A stretch of DNA of 64,000 bases from Pseudonocardia sediminis. Lineage in GTDB: Bacteria; Actinomycetota; Actinomycetes; Mycobacteriales; Pseudonocardiaceae. Every line of letters starts with the position of its first letter. Positions within the stretch are counted from its first letter, which is position 1. Of this stretch, positions 15,964 to 24,096 are shown in pieces. Where the stretch lies: the NCBI RefSeq assembly GCF_004217185.1, contig NZ_SHKL01000001.1:3966001-4030000 (forward strand). Reading direction: 5' to 3'. The translations under genes and the position numbers were made by a program. Below the pieces are notes generated by a model that had not been told where the DNA came from, made no database searches, and saw only the letters and a list, made by a program, of their open reading frames with translations.

Positions 15964-16542
15964 TCAGCCGCGGCCGGGCTGCAGCGCGCGCAGGCTCCAC
16001 CGGCCCGGCTCCCCCACGAGGAGCGTCGTGGACAGCGGGTCGACGTCGATCCGCCAGACCGCGCGCGGGCCGGCACCGAGAGCGTGCGCGACCGCGGCGC
16101 GGACGACCACCGCGTCGACCACGGCGACCACCGCTCGGGGCGCCGGACCGTCGCCCTCGCCCGGCGGCCCGTCGATCCACGCGCCGACCCGGGACACCAG
16201 GTCCGTCAGCGACTCGCCCCCGTGCGGGGCGCGGGACGGTTCCGCCAGCCACTCCCCCAGACCCTCCGGATCCGTTGCGGCGACCTCGTCGAGCGACCGA
16301 CCGGCCCAGGCGCCGTAGTCACAGCCGGTGAGACGCGGGTCGACGACCGGGGTCAGCCCCAGCGCCTCGGCGCTGCTCCGGCACCGCACCGACGGCGCGC
16401 AGAACGCCACGTCGTGTCGCGGGACGTCCGGCCCCGCCTCGGCCGCCTGCCGGGCGCCGATCTCGTCGAGCGGCTCGTCGGCGGCGAACCGCGCGGCACG
16501 TACGGCATCGGTGGAGGCATGACAGACGAGATGGATCCGCAC
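15964..16542 (-). CDS. Histidine-phosphatase-fold protein (CobC-like, degenerate RHG motif)
   Basis: The product is 192 residues from GTG 16542; GTG 16548 is an equal alternative. The fold is that of the phosphoglycerate-mutase-like branch (ADEPLDEIGARQAAEAG, DPRLTGCDYGAWAGRSLDEV, APHGGESLTDLVSRVGAWID). The catalytic N-terminal motif, normally L-x-R-H-G, reads LVCHAS. The histidine is kept, but the following glycine and the phosphate-binding arginine are replaced. CobC-like alpha-ribazole phosphatases are often next to cobalt transporters, which is the context here. It is transcribed towards cbtB with a 157-base gap. Reduced or altered activity is inference. Confidence 0.75.
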   Translation of the reverse strand: MRIHLVCHASTDAVRAARFAADEPLDEIGARQAAEAGPDVPRHDVAFCAPSVRCRSSAEALGLTPVVDPRLTGCDYGAWAGRSLDEVAATDPEGLGEWLAEPSRAPHGGESLTDLVSRVGAWIDGPPGEGDGPAPRAVVAVVDAVVVRAAVAHALGAGPRAVWRIDVDPLSTTLLVGEPGRWSLRALQPGRG

Positions 16543-16548
16543 CCCCAC

Positions 16549-16821
16549 ACCATCCCCTGCCGGCGGGGTCGAGCGTGGCGACGGCGGTGCCCATGACCGC
16601 CCGTCGGCGCCCACCGGCGGGACCCGAGGCGGTGGCGCTCGTGCGGCGATCGTGCAACGGTTGGCGCAGTCGTGATGGAGAAAGCCGTGACGTGTGGTGG
16701 CGGCAGTAACTCTCCGTACGACTCGCAACCCGGCGGTTCCTGACGCACTGCGGCACGCATCCGGCTCCGGTCCTCGTGGCGGCACCCACGGAGCCTGCGA
16801 TGCACGCTGGAGAGGGTCACG
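16549..16821. other. 273-base gap between divergent genes
   Basis: This gap separates the divergent phosphatase-like and STAS genes. No promoter consensus, palindrome or RNA gene could be supported in it. The only clear element is the AGAGGG ribosome binding site before 16822. Confidence 0.5.
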
Positions 16822-17244
16822 ATGTTCCCCGCCGAACCCCGGACCGAGCCGATCCCGGCCACCCCGGTCCCCGCCCGCCACATTCCGGACGATCCGCTCC
16901 CGGCCGGCCCGTCGCCGTCCGATCCCACCGGCGAGATCGTGGTCACGGTCGACGGCGAGATCGACGGCTGCACCACCTCGGAGCTCCTGGCCCGGCTGAT
17001 CGACGCCCTGCACGTCGCGGCGGGCCGGACGCTGGTGGTGGACCTGAGCGAGGTGCGGTTCATGGGCGCCTGCGGCATCACGGTGCTCCTGACGATCCGT
17101 GCCGACGCGCTCGCCCTCGGCATCCCGCTCGCCGTGGTGGCCGACCAGCGCGCCGTCCTCCGGCCCCTGCAGGTCACCGCCGCCGGCCACGAGCTCGCGA
17201 TCCACCCGACCGTCGCGGCCACCCGCGGCGGACCCGCTCCGTGA
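16822..17244 (+). CDS. STAS-domain protein (anti-sigma factor antagonist-like)
   Basis: The protein has 140 residues. A proline-rich N-terminal tail of about 40 is followed by one STAS domain (EIVVTVDGEIDGCTTSELLA, RTLVVDLSEVRFMGACGITV). STAS antagonists are normally phosphorylated on a Ser in the D/S-S-G loop. Here the loop reads MGACGI, with Ala-Cys where the phospho-Ser is expected. The protein may therefore be a non-switchable binder or use another residue. The next gene on the strand is a DUF6292-like protein. No anti-sigma kinase is nearby. Confidence 0.8.
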   Translation: MFPAEPRTEPIPATPVPARHIPDDPLPAGPSPSDPTGEIVVTVDGEIDGCTTSELLARLIDALHVAAGRTLVVDLSEVRFMGACGITVLLTIRADALALGIPLAVVADQRAVLRPLQVTAAGHELAIHPTVAATRGGPAP

Positions 17245-17460
17245 CCGGACCGTTCGGCGACCACCTGCCGGGGCACGCGGCGTGAGCGGCGCCACTGACG
17301 GCATGATGAGGGGACATCCGCCCCGGTCCCCGGCGGCCGTCGATCCATCGATGCGCCGGTCGCACGACGCTTCGCGCCGACCGGCGGGAACGGCGCCACC
17401 CATGCGCACCCGAACGGCACCGCACGTCCTCACCACCGCCTTCGAACCGCGGCACCGAGC

Positions 17461-18033
17461 GTGACCACCAATCCCGCCGCCGGGCCCGGCGGTCCGCGCC
17501 TGACCGCGGTGCCCGCGACCGTCCCGACGGCCGGCGACGGCCACCATGCCGCGATGGCCCGGCACCCGAGCTCCCTGTGCCGGCACCTCGACGAGTATCT
17601 GGAGGCGGTCGCCCGCGAGCTGCGTTCGCGCGGGGTCCTCGCCTGTCCGCCACGGCGCTCCGATCCCGCCCGGCGGCTGTTCGGCTCGATCGTGCTCGAC
17701 TGCACCGCGCCGCTGGTCGACGACGGGACGGGCGACGGCGGCGGGATCCCAGGTGGTGACGTCCCGGGTGGCGGCACCTCTCCCGCCTGCGCCCCGCACC
17801 CCGGGCGGCTCACACCCGTCGTCGCGACGTGGGACGAGGACCACGGATGGTGCGTCGGGCTACGCCTCGACGCGCACTCGGCACGCCGCTACCTGTCGAC
17901 GGTGCTGTTCCCCGCGTCGCACGAGGTCGCCGACTTCGTGGTCGGGCTCGCCCTGGGCCACCCGCTCGGCTCCGAGGAGCCGCCGACGCCGTCCGACCCC
18001 GATCCCGGCCCGCGCCACCTGCGGGCCGTCTGA
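17461..18033 (+). CDS. DUF6292-like protein
   Basis: The product is 190 residues from GTG 17461. The recognisable core runs from CRHLDEYLEAVARELRSRGV through ATWDEDHGWCVGLRLDAHSA to RRYLSTVLFPASHEVADFVV, the pattern of the uncharacterised DUF6292 proteins found chiefly in Pseudonocardiaceae. A glycine-rich insert lies at about residues 90-105. No catalytic motif, signal peptide or membrane span was seen. The start is not firmly set, because there is no clear ribosome binding site. In the 216 bases before it nothing else was recognised. Confidence 0.65.
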   Translation: MTTNPAAGPGGPRLTAVPATVPTAGDGHHAAMARHPSSLCRHLDEYLEAVARELRSRGVLACPPRRSDPARRLFGSIVLDCTAPLVDDGTGDGGGIPGGDVPGGGTSPACAPHPGRLTPVVATWDEDHGWCVGLRLDAHSARRYLSTVLFPASHEVADFVVGLALGHPLGSEEPPTPSDPDPGPRHLRAV

Positions 18034-18076
18034 CCCCCGACCGCCGGGCCGTGGATCCGGCCCGGCGGTCGACGGA

Positions 18077-19189
18077 TCAGGACCTGGTCGAGTCCTCGCC
18101 GCGCGCCGGGGCTCCGCCACCGTCGCGTCCGACCGGGGCGTTGCCGCCCGTGGAGCCGCCGTCCGGGCCGTTGCCGTCCCGGTCGTCGTCGTGGTCGTCG
18201 TTCGAGGCACCGGTCACGGCGCCCTTGGCGGGCATCTTCCCGCGGGTGGCCCGCAGGCTCGTGATCGTGACCACCGTGAGCGTCGCGACGATGACGACCA
18301 GCGACAGCCAGGTCGGGACCTCGGGGACCGTCTCCGGGAACTCCTCGTGGAAGAACAGCAGGATCAGCTTCACGCCGATGAAGGCGAGGATGAACGCGAG
18401 GCCGTAGCTCAGGTGCACCAGGCGGTCGAGCAGCCCGACCAGCAGGAAGTACAGGGCCCGCAGGCCGAGCAGGGCGAACGCGTTCGCGGTGAACACGATG
18501 TAGGCGTTCTGCGTGATACCGAAGATCGCCGGGATCGAGTCGAGCGCGAACACGAGGTCGACCGAGAGGATCACCATCACGGTGATGAACAGCGGCGTGA
18601 CGCCGAACTTGCCGTTGACCTTCCGCGTCAGCTGACCGTCGTGCTTGTCGCCGGCGTGGTTGTCCTCCTCGTGGACCGTCACCACCCGCTTGACGAGCTT
18701 GACCACGCGGTTGTCGTGCATGTCCTTCGGCTCCTCGCCGTGCGTGCGCAGCAGCTGCACGGCGGTGTAGATGAGGAACAGACCGAAGATCACGAAGACG
18801 AACGCGAACGCGGCGATCACCGCGGCACCGATCGCGATGAAGATCGCGCGCATCACCAGGGCGCCGATGACGCCCCAGAGCAGCACCTTCTGCTGGTGGC
18901 GTTTCGGGACGGCGAACTGCCCGAGGATCACCGCGAAGATGAACAGGTTGTCGACCGAGAGACTCTTCTCGACCAGATAACCCGCGAAGTACTCGGTCCC
19001 CGACTGTGTCCCGCCGAAGATCGTCAGCCCGATGCCGAAGACGACGGCGACGACGATGTAGATGACGGACCAGAGGGTCGCTTCCTTGAACGACACCTCG
19101 TGGGGTGATCGGGCATGCCAGATGTCGATGGCGACGAGGACGACGATGCCGCCGACCGTCGCGGCCCAGACCCAGAACGGGACGGTCAC
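18077..19189 (-). CDS. TerC/Alx-family integral membrane protein
   Basis: This protein has 370 residues and about eight membrane spans. It shows the TerC signatures VEKSLSVDNLFIFAVILGQF and MVILSVDLVFALDSIPAIFG, with the paired acidic residues thought to bind a divalent cation. A histidine-rich cytoplasmic loop (HEEDNHAGDKHDGQ) lies in the middle. The tail of about 60 residues is Gly/Asp-rich. Family members export Mn2+ or protect against tellurite and metal stress. In some bacteria alx is controlled by a Mn2+ riboswitch, but no such motif was seen upstream here. Confidence 0.9.
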   Translation of the reverse strand: MTVPFWVWAATVGGIVVLVAIDIWHARSPHEVSFKEATLWSVIYIVVAVVFGIGLTIFGGTQSGTEYFAGYLVEKSLSVDNLFIFAVILGQFAVPKRHQQKVLLWGVIGALVMRAIFIAIGAAVIAAFAFVFVIFGLFLIYTAVQLLRTHGEEPKDMHDNRVVKLVKRVVTVHEEDNHAGDKHDGQLTRKVNGKFGVTPLFITVMVILSVDLVFALDSIPAIFGITQNAYIVFTANAFALLGLRALYFLLVGLLDRLVHLSYGLAFILAFIGVKLILLFFHEEFPETVPEVPTWLSLVVIVATLTVVTITSLRATRGKMPAKGAVTGASNDDHDDDRDGNGPDGGSTGGNAPVGRDGGGAPARGEDSTRS

Positions 19190-19352
19190 GCGGACTCCTT
19201 CGAACGTACGGACGGGCCGCGCTGCGGCATCTCCGCGACAACGATACCGACGTCGGTGTCCGATTCGCGCAGCTAGTCGGTTCTGCGGCCGACATCACCC
19301 GGGAATGTCCCCCCGTCGAGCGCTCCCGCGCCGGTCCGGACAGCGTGCCACG

Positions 19353-20240
19353 ATGGCCGTCATGTCCACGGCTCTGAAGTTCGGCTGGCTCTCCCCGGTG
19401 ATCGGCAATCGCGACAGCGACTACCGGCCGATCGCCCAGTACCAGGACCGCGACATCCTCCCGGTCGCGCTCCCGCACTTCGACTCGCTGTGGCTGGCCG
19501 ACCACTTCTACGGGTTCGACGCCAAGACCGACCCGTTCCTCGAGGCGTGGACGACGCTGACGTGGCTGGCCGCCCGCCACGACAACGTCCAGCTCTGCCA
19601 CCACGTCCTCGGCCACGGCTACCGCCCGCCGGCGCTCACCGCGAAGATGGCCGCCACGCTGCAGGTCCTCTCCGGCGGACGCTTCGTCCTGGGCATCGGG
19701 GCCGGATGGCGTGAGGACGAGTACCGCGCCTACGGCTACGACTTCCCGAAGCCCTCGGTGCGCTTCGCCCAGCTCGAGGAGGTCGTCGCGATCTGCCGCC
19801 TGATGTGGACGCAGGAGAACCCGTCGTTCTCCGGGACCCACTTCAGCATCGACGGCGCCGCCGCCCCGCCGCTGCCCGACGTCGTCCCTCCGGTCTGCAT
19901 CGGCGCCGGCGGGGAGAAGATCGGGCTGCCGCTGGTCGGCCGGATCGCCGACATGTGGAACGCCCCGTCACGCGGCACGGTCGAGGACTGGAACCGCAAG
20001 CTCGGGATCGTCCACGACGCGGCCGGGCGGGCCGGGCGCGACCCGGCGTCGATCGAGGTCTCGGTGACCCTGGAACGCCCGTTGCCGGAGACCGACCAGG
20101 ACTCCGAGAAGCTCGTCGAGGAGCTCGACGCCCACCGCGGGCGCGGCGTCGGCCACGTGGTCATGGACTTCGGGAACCCGCGGTCGACGGAGCCGGTGCT
20201 GCGCTTCGCCGAGCAGGTCATCGCACCCCTGCGCGCCTGA
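19353..20240 (+). CDS. LLM-class F420/flavin-dependent oxidoreductase
   Basis: The protein has 295 residues (start ATG 19353; ATG 19362 is equally possible) and the bacterial luciferase-like barrel: [48 protein letters not shown]. The [12 protein letters not shown] segment is typical of actinobacterial enzymes that use coenzyme F420 or FMNH2. Substrate is unknown. It converges with another LLM gene and their 3' ends overlap by 23 bases. Confidence 0.88.
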   Translation: MAVMSTALKFGWLSPVIGNRDSDYRPIAQYQDRDILPVALPHFDSLWLADHFYGFDAKTDPFLEAWTTLTWLAARHDNVQLCHHVLGHGYRPPALTAKMAATLQVLSGGRFVLGIGAGWREDEYRAYGYDFPKPSVRFAQLEEVVAICRLMWTQENPSFSGTHFSIDGAAAPPLPDVVPPVCIGAGGEKIGLPLVGRIADMWNAPSRGTVEDWNRKLGIVHDAAGRAGRDPASIEVSVTLERPLPETDQDSEKLVEELDAHRGRGVGHVVMDFGNPRSTEPVLRFAEQVIAPLRA

Positions 20241-21051
20241 CGTCGGAGTCGCCCGCCAGCGGGACGAGGTGCGCGGCGGCCATCTGCATCGTCGCCCGGT
20301 GCACGGCGACCGGGGCGTCGGAGGGCTGGGCCTGCACGACGATCTCGTCCGCCCACGGCACGGCCGGGTCGTCGGCCCAGTCGGCGGCGATCTCGTCCGG
20401 CGTCCGGCCGGGGTGGACCAGCCGGGACAGCAGCACCCGTGGCCGGCCCGCCGCGTAGGTCCAGTAGCGCGCCAGGTCGGCGGCGACCCCGGCGTCGGTG
20501 CCGTCCGGGTTCCTCGCCGGACGCCCGGAGATCACGCCCATCCCGCGCGCGGCCGCGTCGTCGACGCTCGCGGACGAGCCGGTCGCCCACCAGAGGTGCT
20601 CGCGCAGCGACGGCCGGGCCGGGACCAGGTCGGGCTCGCCGAGCCGCTCGCACAGCCGGTCGACCACGGAGCGGCAGTCGGCGTGACGGCGCTCGTGGTC
20701 GCGCCCGGAGCGGGCGGACGCGACCGGGTCCGCGCCGGCGCCGACACCGAGCTCGACCCGTCCGCCGCTGATCTCGTCGAGCACGGCGGCGTCCTCGGCC
20801 AGGCGCAGAGGGTCCTCCAGCGGGGCCGCGACGACGCCGGTGCCGAGCCGGATCTCCCGCGTCCGCGCCGCGACCGCGGCCAGCAGGACCAGCGGTGACG
20901 GCAGCGTCCCGCCCAGGTGCCCCGCGTGGTGCTGGGCGACCCAGAACGAGGAGAAGCCGAGCTCCTCGGCGAGGACGGCGAGCTCGATCGTCTCGCGATA
21001 CACGTTTGCCGGATTGCCTCCGGCGACGTGGGTGAGGTAACCGAGCCGCAC
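20218..21051 (-). CDS. LLM-class flavin-dependent oxidoreductase
   Basis: The protein has 277 residues with luciferase-like motifs [33 protein letters not shown] and [13 protein letters not shown]. It is only distantly like its convergent neighbour and is shorter than most of the family, lacking part of the insertion region. The N-terminus [20 protein letters not shown] groups it with putative FMN-dependent monooxygenases. The 3' end overlaps the neighbouring LLM gene by 23 bases, so the transcripts would be complementary there. Confidence 0.85.
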   Translation of the reverse strand: MRLGYLTHVAGGNPANVYRETIELAVLAEELGFSSFWVAQHHAGHLGGTLPSPLVLLAAVAARTREIRLGTGVVAAPLEDPLRLAEDAAVLDEISGGRVELGVGAGADPVASARSGRDHERRHADCRSVVDRLCERLGEPDLVPARPSLREHLWWATGSSASVDDAAARGMGVISGRPARNPDGTDAGVAADLARYWTYAAGRPRVLLSRLVHPGRTPDEIAADWADDPAVPWADEIVVQAQPSDAPVAVHRATMQMAAAHLVPLAGDSDVRRAGVR

Positions 21052-21116
21052 GCGACGACCGTAGCGCCCACTCCCCGGGCCCCGTCGGCTACCCGGACAT
21101 CCGAGGCAGCGCCTAG

Positions 21117-21177
21117 AGAGCAGTGCTCTTGTTTCTGGCCGGCGGCTGTGCCACTCTCAGAGCAGTGCTCGCGTTTC
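21117..21177. promoter_or_regulatory. Two 19-bp direct repeats carrying a 13-bp palindrome
   Basis: AGAGCAGTGCTCT at 21117-21129 and AGAGCAGTGCTCG at 21159-21171 are each followed two bases later by GTTTC. The repeats are 42 bases apart, four helical turns, upstream of the small membrane protein. This is the layout of a cooperative operator. The cognate regulator is not adjacent. Confidence 0.7.
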
Positions 21178-21209
21178 AGAGCATCAACTCGGATCGATCG
21201 GAGCCCGCC

Positions 21210-21569
21210 ATGACCGCAACACTCCCCCGCACCCGCCGCCGCCCCTCCCGGACCGCGGTCGTCTCGGCCGCGGCCGTACCGCTCCTGGTCGTCGGCCAGT
21301 TCGCGATGCTGGCCGTCGTGCCGGTGGCACTGGTGCTCGCCGGCACGCTCCGCGACGCCCGGCTGCGGGCGCTGCGCTGGTGGGCGGCGGCACTCACCGC
21401 GGCCTACGCCGTCCCGCTGACCCTGTGGGCGATCGGGCTCGATCGCGCCCCGAGCCTGTCGAAGGACATGCACCCGGTCCTCGCGGCACTGGTCGTCGTG
21501 GCCGCGGCGGCCTACGTCGTCACGTACCTGTTCGTCCGCCGGAGCCGCGGGACGACCGGCGACAGCTGA
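21210..21569 (+). CDS. Small membrane protein with about three spans
   Basis: The 119-residue product from ATG 21210 has a basic N-terminus followed by hydrophobic segments VVSAAAVPLLVVGQFAMLAV/VPVALVLAG, WWAAALTAAYAVPLTLWAIG and VLAALVVVAAAAYVVTYLFV, and a basic tail. The frame is open upstream, but that part carries the operator repeats, so the later ATG is chosen. No family was recognised. The operator pair upstream suggests tight control, possibly by a TetR-type protein elsewhere. Confidence 0.7.
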   Translation: MTATLPRTRRRPSRTAVVSAAAVPLLVVGQFAMLAVVPVALVLAGTLRDARLRALRWWAAALTAAYAVPLTLWAIGLDRAPSLSKDMHPVLAALVVVAAAAYVVTYLFVRRSRGTTGDS

Positions 21570-21617
21570 CATCACACCTCAGTGAGGGTTCGTTCCACTG
21601 ATGGGGTAGACATCTCC

Positions 21618-21635
21618 CGGGATCACGAGATCCCG
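21618..21635. promoter_or_regulatory. Inverted repeat upstream of the GMC oxidase
   Basis: CGGGATC and GATCCCG flank ACGA, a perfect 7-bp-arm palindrome 27 bases before the ATG of the oxidase. It could be an operator or a leader hairpin. Confidence 0.5.
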
Positions 21636-21662
21636 ACGCTCCCCCGTCGAAAGGCCCCACGC

Positions 21663-23291
21663 ATGGGCGAGTCCAGGCTGTCCCGTCGCACGCTCCTCAT
21701 GGGCGCCGGAGTGGGCGCCGGAGCGGGCCTCGCGCTCGCCGCCGGCGCCGTGACGGCGTCCGCCGCCACGTCGACCCGGGCGTCCCGGGCCCCGGCGGTG
21801 ACCGAGCAGCGGCGCCGGGCCGTCGTCGTCGGGACGGGCTTCGGCGGCGCCGTCACCGCGCTGCGGCTGGGCCGCGCCGGGGTGCCGACGCTGGTGCTCG
21901 AACGCGGGATCCGGTGGCCGGTCGCGCCGGGCTCCGAGACGTTCCCGCACATGTTCTCCCCGGACCGCCGCGCGGCGTGGCTGAGCCCGTCGACGGTGCT
22001 CACCGGGTCGCCGCCCGCGTTCTGGAAGCCCTACACCGGGGTGCTGGAGAGGGTCCGCGGCGTCGGGATGGACGTGTTCTGCGGCGCCGGTGTCGGCGGC
22101 GGGTCGCTGGTCTACCACGGGATGACGATCCAGCCCCGGGCCGACCACTTCGCGGCGTCGATGCCGTCGGTGCTGGACTACGACGCGTTCGACCGCGACT
22201 ACTACCGCCGCGCCGAGGCGGTCCTGAAGCCCGCTCCGATCCCGGACGACGTGCTCGCCGCGCCGTCGTACAAGTCCTCGCGGATGTTCCTCGACCGCGT
22301 GGCCGAGGCCGGCCTGGAGCCCTACCGGGTACCGATCCCGATCGACTGGGACGTGGCCCGGCGCGAGCTGCGCGGGGAGATCAAGCCCTCCTACACCACC
22401 GGCGACGTGCTGTACGGGGCGAACAACGGCGGCAAGAACACCGTCGACCTCACCTGGCTCGCCGAGGCCGAGGCCACCGGCCGGGTCGAGGTCGCCACGC
22501 TGCACCGCGTCGCCGACATCGAGCGCGACGGCGCCGGGAAGTGGGTCGTGCACGTCGAGCGCATCACCACCGACGGCGACGTCGCCGAGCGCATCCGGAT
22601 CACCACCGACGCCCTGTTCCTCGGCGCCGGGTCGGCCGGGACGAGCCGCCTGCTGGTCAAGGCGCGGGCCAAGAACCTGATCCCGGACCTGCCCGAGGAG
22701 GTCGGCGCGAACTGGGGCAACAACGGCGACCGGATCTTCAGCTGGACGCCGGTCGGGGACTCGCCCGGGGCGCTGCAGGGCGGGCCGGCCTGCGTCGGGG
22801 TGCGGGACTGGGACAACCCCGCCGGCCCGATCACCATCGTCAACGGCGGCGTCCCGTTCCCGACCGATCTGGGGACCACCAGCGTCATCGGCTTCTCGAT
22901 CGTCGAACCCCGGGGCGTGTTCCGCTACGACCCGGTCTCCGACGACGCCCGGCTGCACTGGAGCCAGATCTACGACGCGGAGCAGACCGCCGCCACCACG
23001 AAGCGGATCCGGCGCATCCTCGGCGGCGGGAAGCTGGTGCAGGGGCTGGCCGACATCACGTTCGACACCAGCACGGTCGAGACCACGACCTACCACCCGC
23101 TCGGCGGCGCGACCATCGGATCGGTGTGCGACGCCCACGGCCGGGTGCTGGGCCAGCGCGGCCTCTACGTCAACGACGGCGCCCTGATCCCCGGCAGCAC
23201 CGGGGCGTGCAACCCGTCACTGACGATCGCCGCGCTCGCCGAGCACAACATGGATGACGTCGTCGCCCGCGACGTCGGGACGGTGTTCTGA
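21663..23291 (+). CDS. Tat-exported GMC oxidoreductase, cholesterol-oxidase-like
   Basis: This 542-residue protein has a twin-arginine signal (LSRRTLLMGAG, cleavage after about 35 residues) and then an FAD-binding site VVVGTGFGGAVTALRLGRAG. The C-terminal block TTYHPLGGATIGSVCDAHGR, LYVNDGALIPGSTGACNPSL, AALAEHNMDDV corresponds to the H-x-G-G and N-P active-site region of class I cholesterol oxidases. Length matches Streptomyces and Brevibacterium ChoA. It should act outside the cell on a sterol or related alcohol, making H2O2. The true substrate is not proven; no steroid catabolism genes are nearby. Confidence 0.85.
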   Translation: MGESRLSRRTLLMGAGVGAGAGLALAAGAVTASAATSTRASRAPAVTEQRRRAVVVGTGFGGAVTALRLGRAGVPTLVLERGIRWPVAPGSETFPHMFSPDRRAAWLSPSTVLTGSPPAFWKPYTGVLERVRGVGMDVFCGAGVGGGSLVYHGMTIQPRADHFAASMPSVLDYDAFDRDYYRRAEAVLKPAPIPDDVLAAPSYKSSRMFLDRVAEAGLEPYRVPIPIDWDVARRELRGEIKPSYTTGDVLYGANNGGKNTVDLTWLAEAEATGRVEVATLHRVADIERDGAGKWVVHVERITTDGDVAERIRITTDALFLGAGSAGTSRLLVKARAKNLIPDLPEEVGANWGNNGDRIFSWTPVGDSPGALQGGPACVGVRDWDNPAGPITIVNGGVPFPTDLGTTSVIGFSIVEPRGVFRYDPVSDDARLHWSQIYDAEQTAATTKRIRRILGGGKLVQGLADITFDTSTVETTTYHPLGGATIGSVCDAHGRVLGQRGLYVNDGALIPGSTGACNPSLTIAALAEHNMDDVVARDVGTVF

Positions 23292-23391
23292 CCTCGGCAC
23301 GGTGTCCGGAGGACCGCCCGGCCGCGGCGGAGTCGGTGATCACGCCGCACCGGTGGTGACGTGGGCGGTCGGCGCGGCCACACTGACCGGG

Positions 23392-24096
23392 ATGGAGGGT
23401 GCGACCCGGGTGCTGCTGGTGGAGGACGACCGCACGATCGGTGACGTCCTGCGCTCCACCCTGTCCGAGAGCGGCTACGACGTGCGGTGGGAGACCAGCG
23501 GGTCCGGGGCACTCGACGCGGCCGGGTCGGGCCCCGTCGACCTCGCCCTGCTCGACCTCGGGCTCCCCGACCTCGACGGCGTCGACGTCTGCCGCCGTGT
23601 CCGGGCGATGCGCCCGGAGGCGATCATCGTCATCCTCACCGCGCGGACCTCGGAGATGGACGTCGTCCTCGGGCTGGAGGCCGGGGCCGACGACTACCTC
23701 ACCAAGCCGGTGCGCATCGCCGAGCTCCTCGCCCGGGTCCGCGCCCACCTGCGCCGCTCCGGCCAGACGGGCGGGGCGCCGAGCCTGGAGATCGGGGACC
23801 TCGGCATCGACGTCGGAAGCCGCCGGGTCACCGTCGCCGGCACCGAGGTCGCGCTGCGGACCAAGGAGTTCGACCTGCTCGCCCGGCTGGCCCGCGAGCC
23901 GGACGCCGCCGTGAGCCGGGACGTGCTCATGGCCGACGTCTGGGACGAGCACTGGCACGGCCCCACCAAGACCCTCGACGTGCACGTCGCCGCCGTGCGC
24001 AAACGCCTGTCCGGCTTCCCCGGCCGGCGGGTCCCGGTGATCACCACGCTGCGCGGCTACGGGTTCCGTCTCGAGCTGCCGGGGACGGAGACGTGA
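23392..24096 (+). CDS. OmpR/PhoB-family response regulator
   Basis: The product is 234 residues. The receiver domain has the acidic pair in LLVEDDRT, the phospho-acceptor Asp at about residue 55 (LALLDLGLPD), the Thr in ILTART and the Lys in DDYLTKPV. A winged-helix OmpR domain follows (LRTKEFDLLARLAREP, TKTLDVHVAAVRKRLSGFPG, RGYGFRLE). It overlaps the sensor kinase start by four bases. The adjacent secreted oxidase or the genes after the kinase are possible targets. Confidence 0.93.
   Translation: MEGATRVLLVEDDRTIGDVLRSTLSESGYDVRWETSGSGALDAAGSGPVDLALLDLGLPDLDGVDVCRRVRAMRPEAIIVILTARTSEMDVVLGLEAGADDYLTKPVRIAELLARVRAHLRRSGQTGGAPSLEIGDLGIDVGSRRVTVAGTEVALRTKEFDLLARLAREPDAAVSRDVLMADVWDEHWHGPTKTLDVHVAAVRKRLSGFPGRRVPVITTLRGYGFRLELPGTET

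Noticed and set aside
15964..17844. A 626-codon reverse frame including the phosphatase-like gene
   Set aside because: Only the last 192 codons show a protein family. The upstream part is antisense to the STAS and DUF6292-like genes.
19190..19352. A Mn2+ (yybP-ykoY) riboswitch upstream of the TerC-like gene
   Set aside because: Such elements control alx/terC in some bacteria, but the conserved loops could not be found in this gap.
21123..21209. Earlier start for the small membrane protein gene
   Set aside because: It would translate the operator repeats and gives a non-conserved-looking extension.
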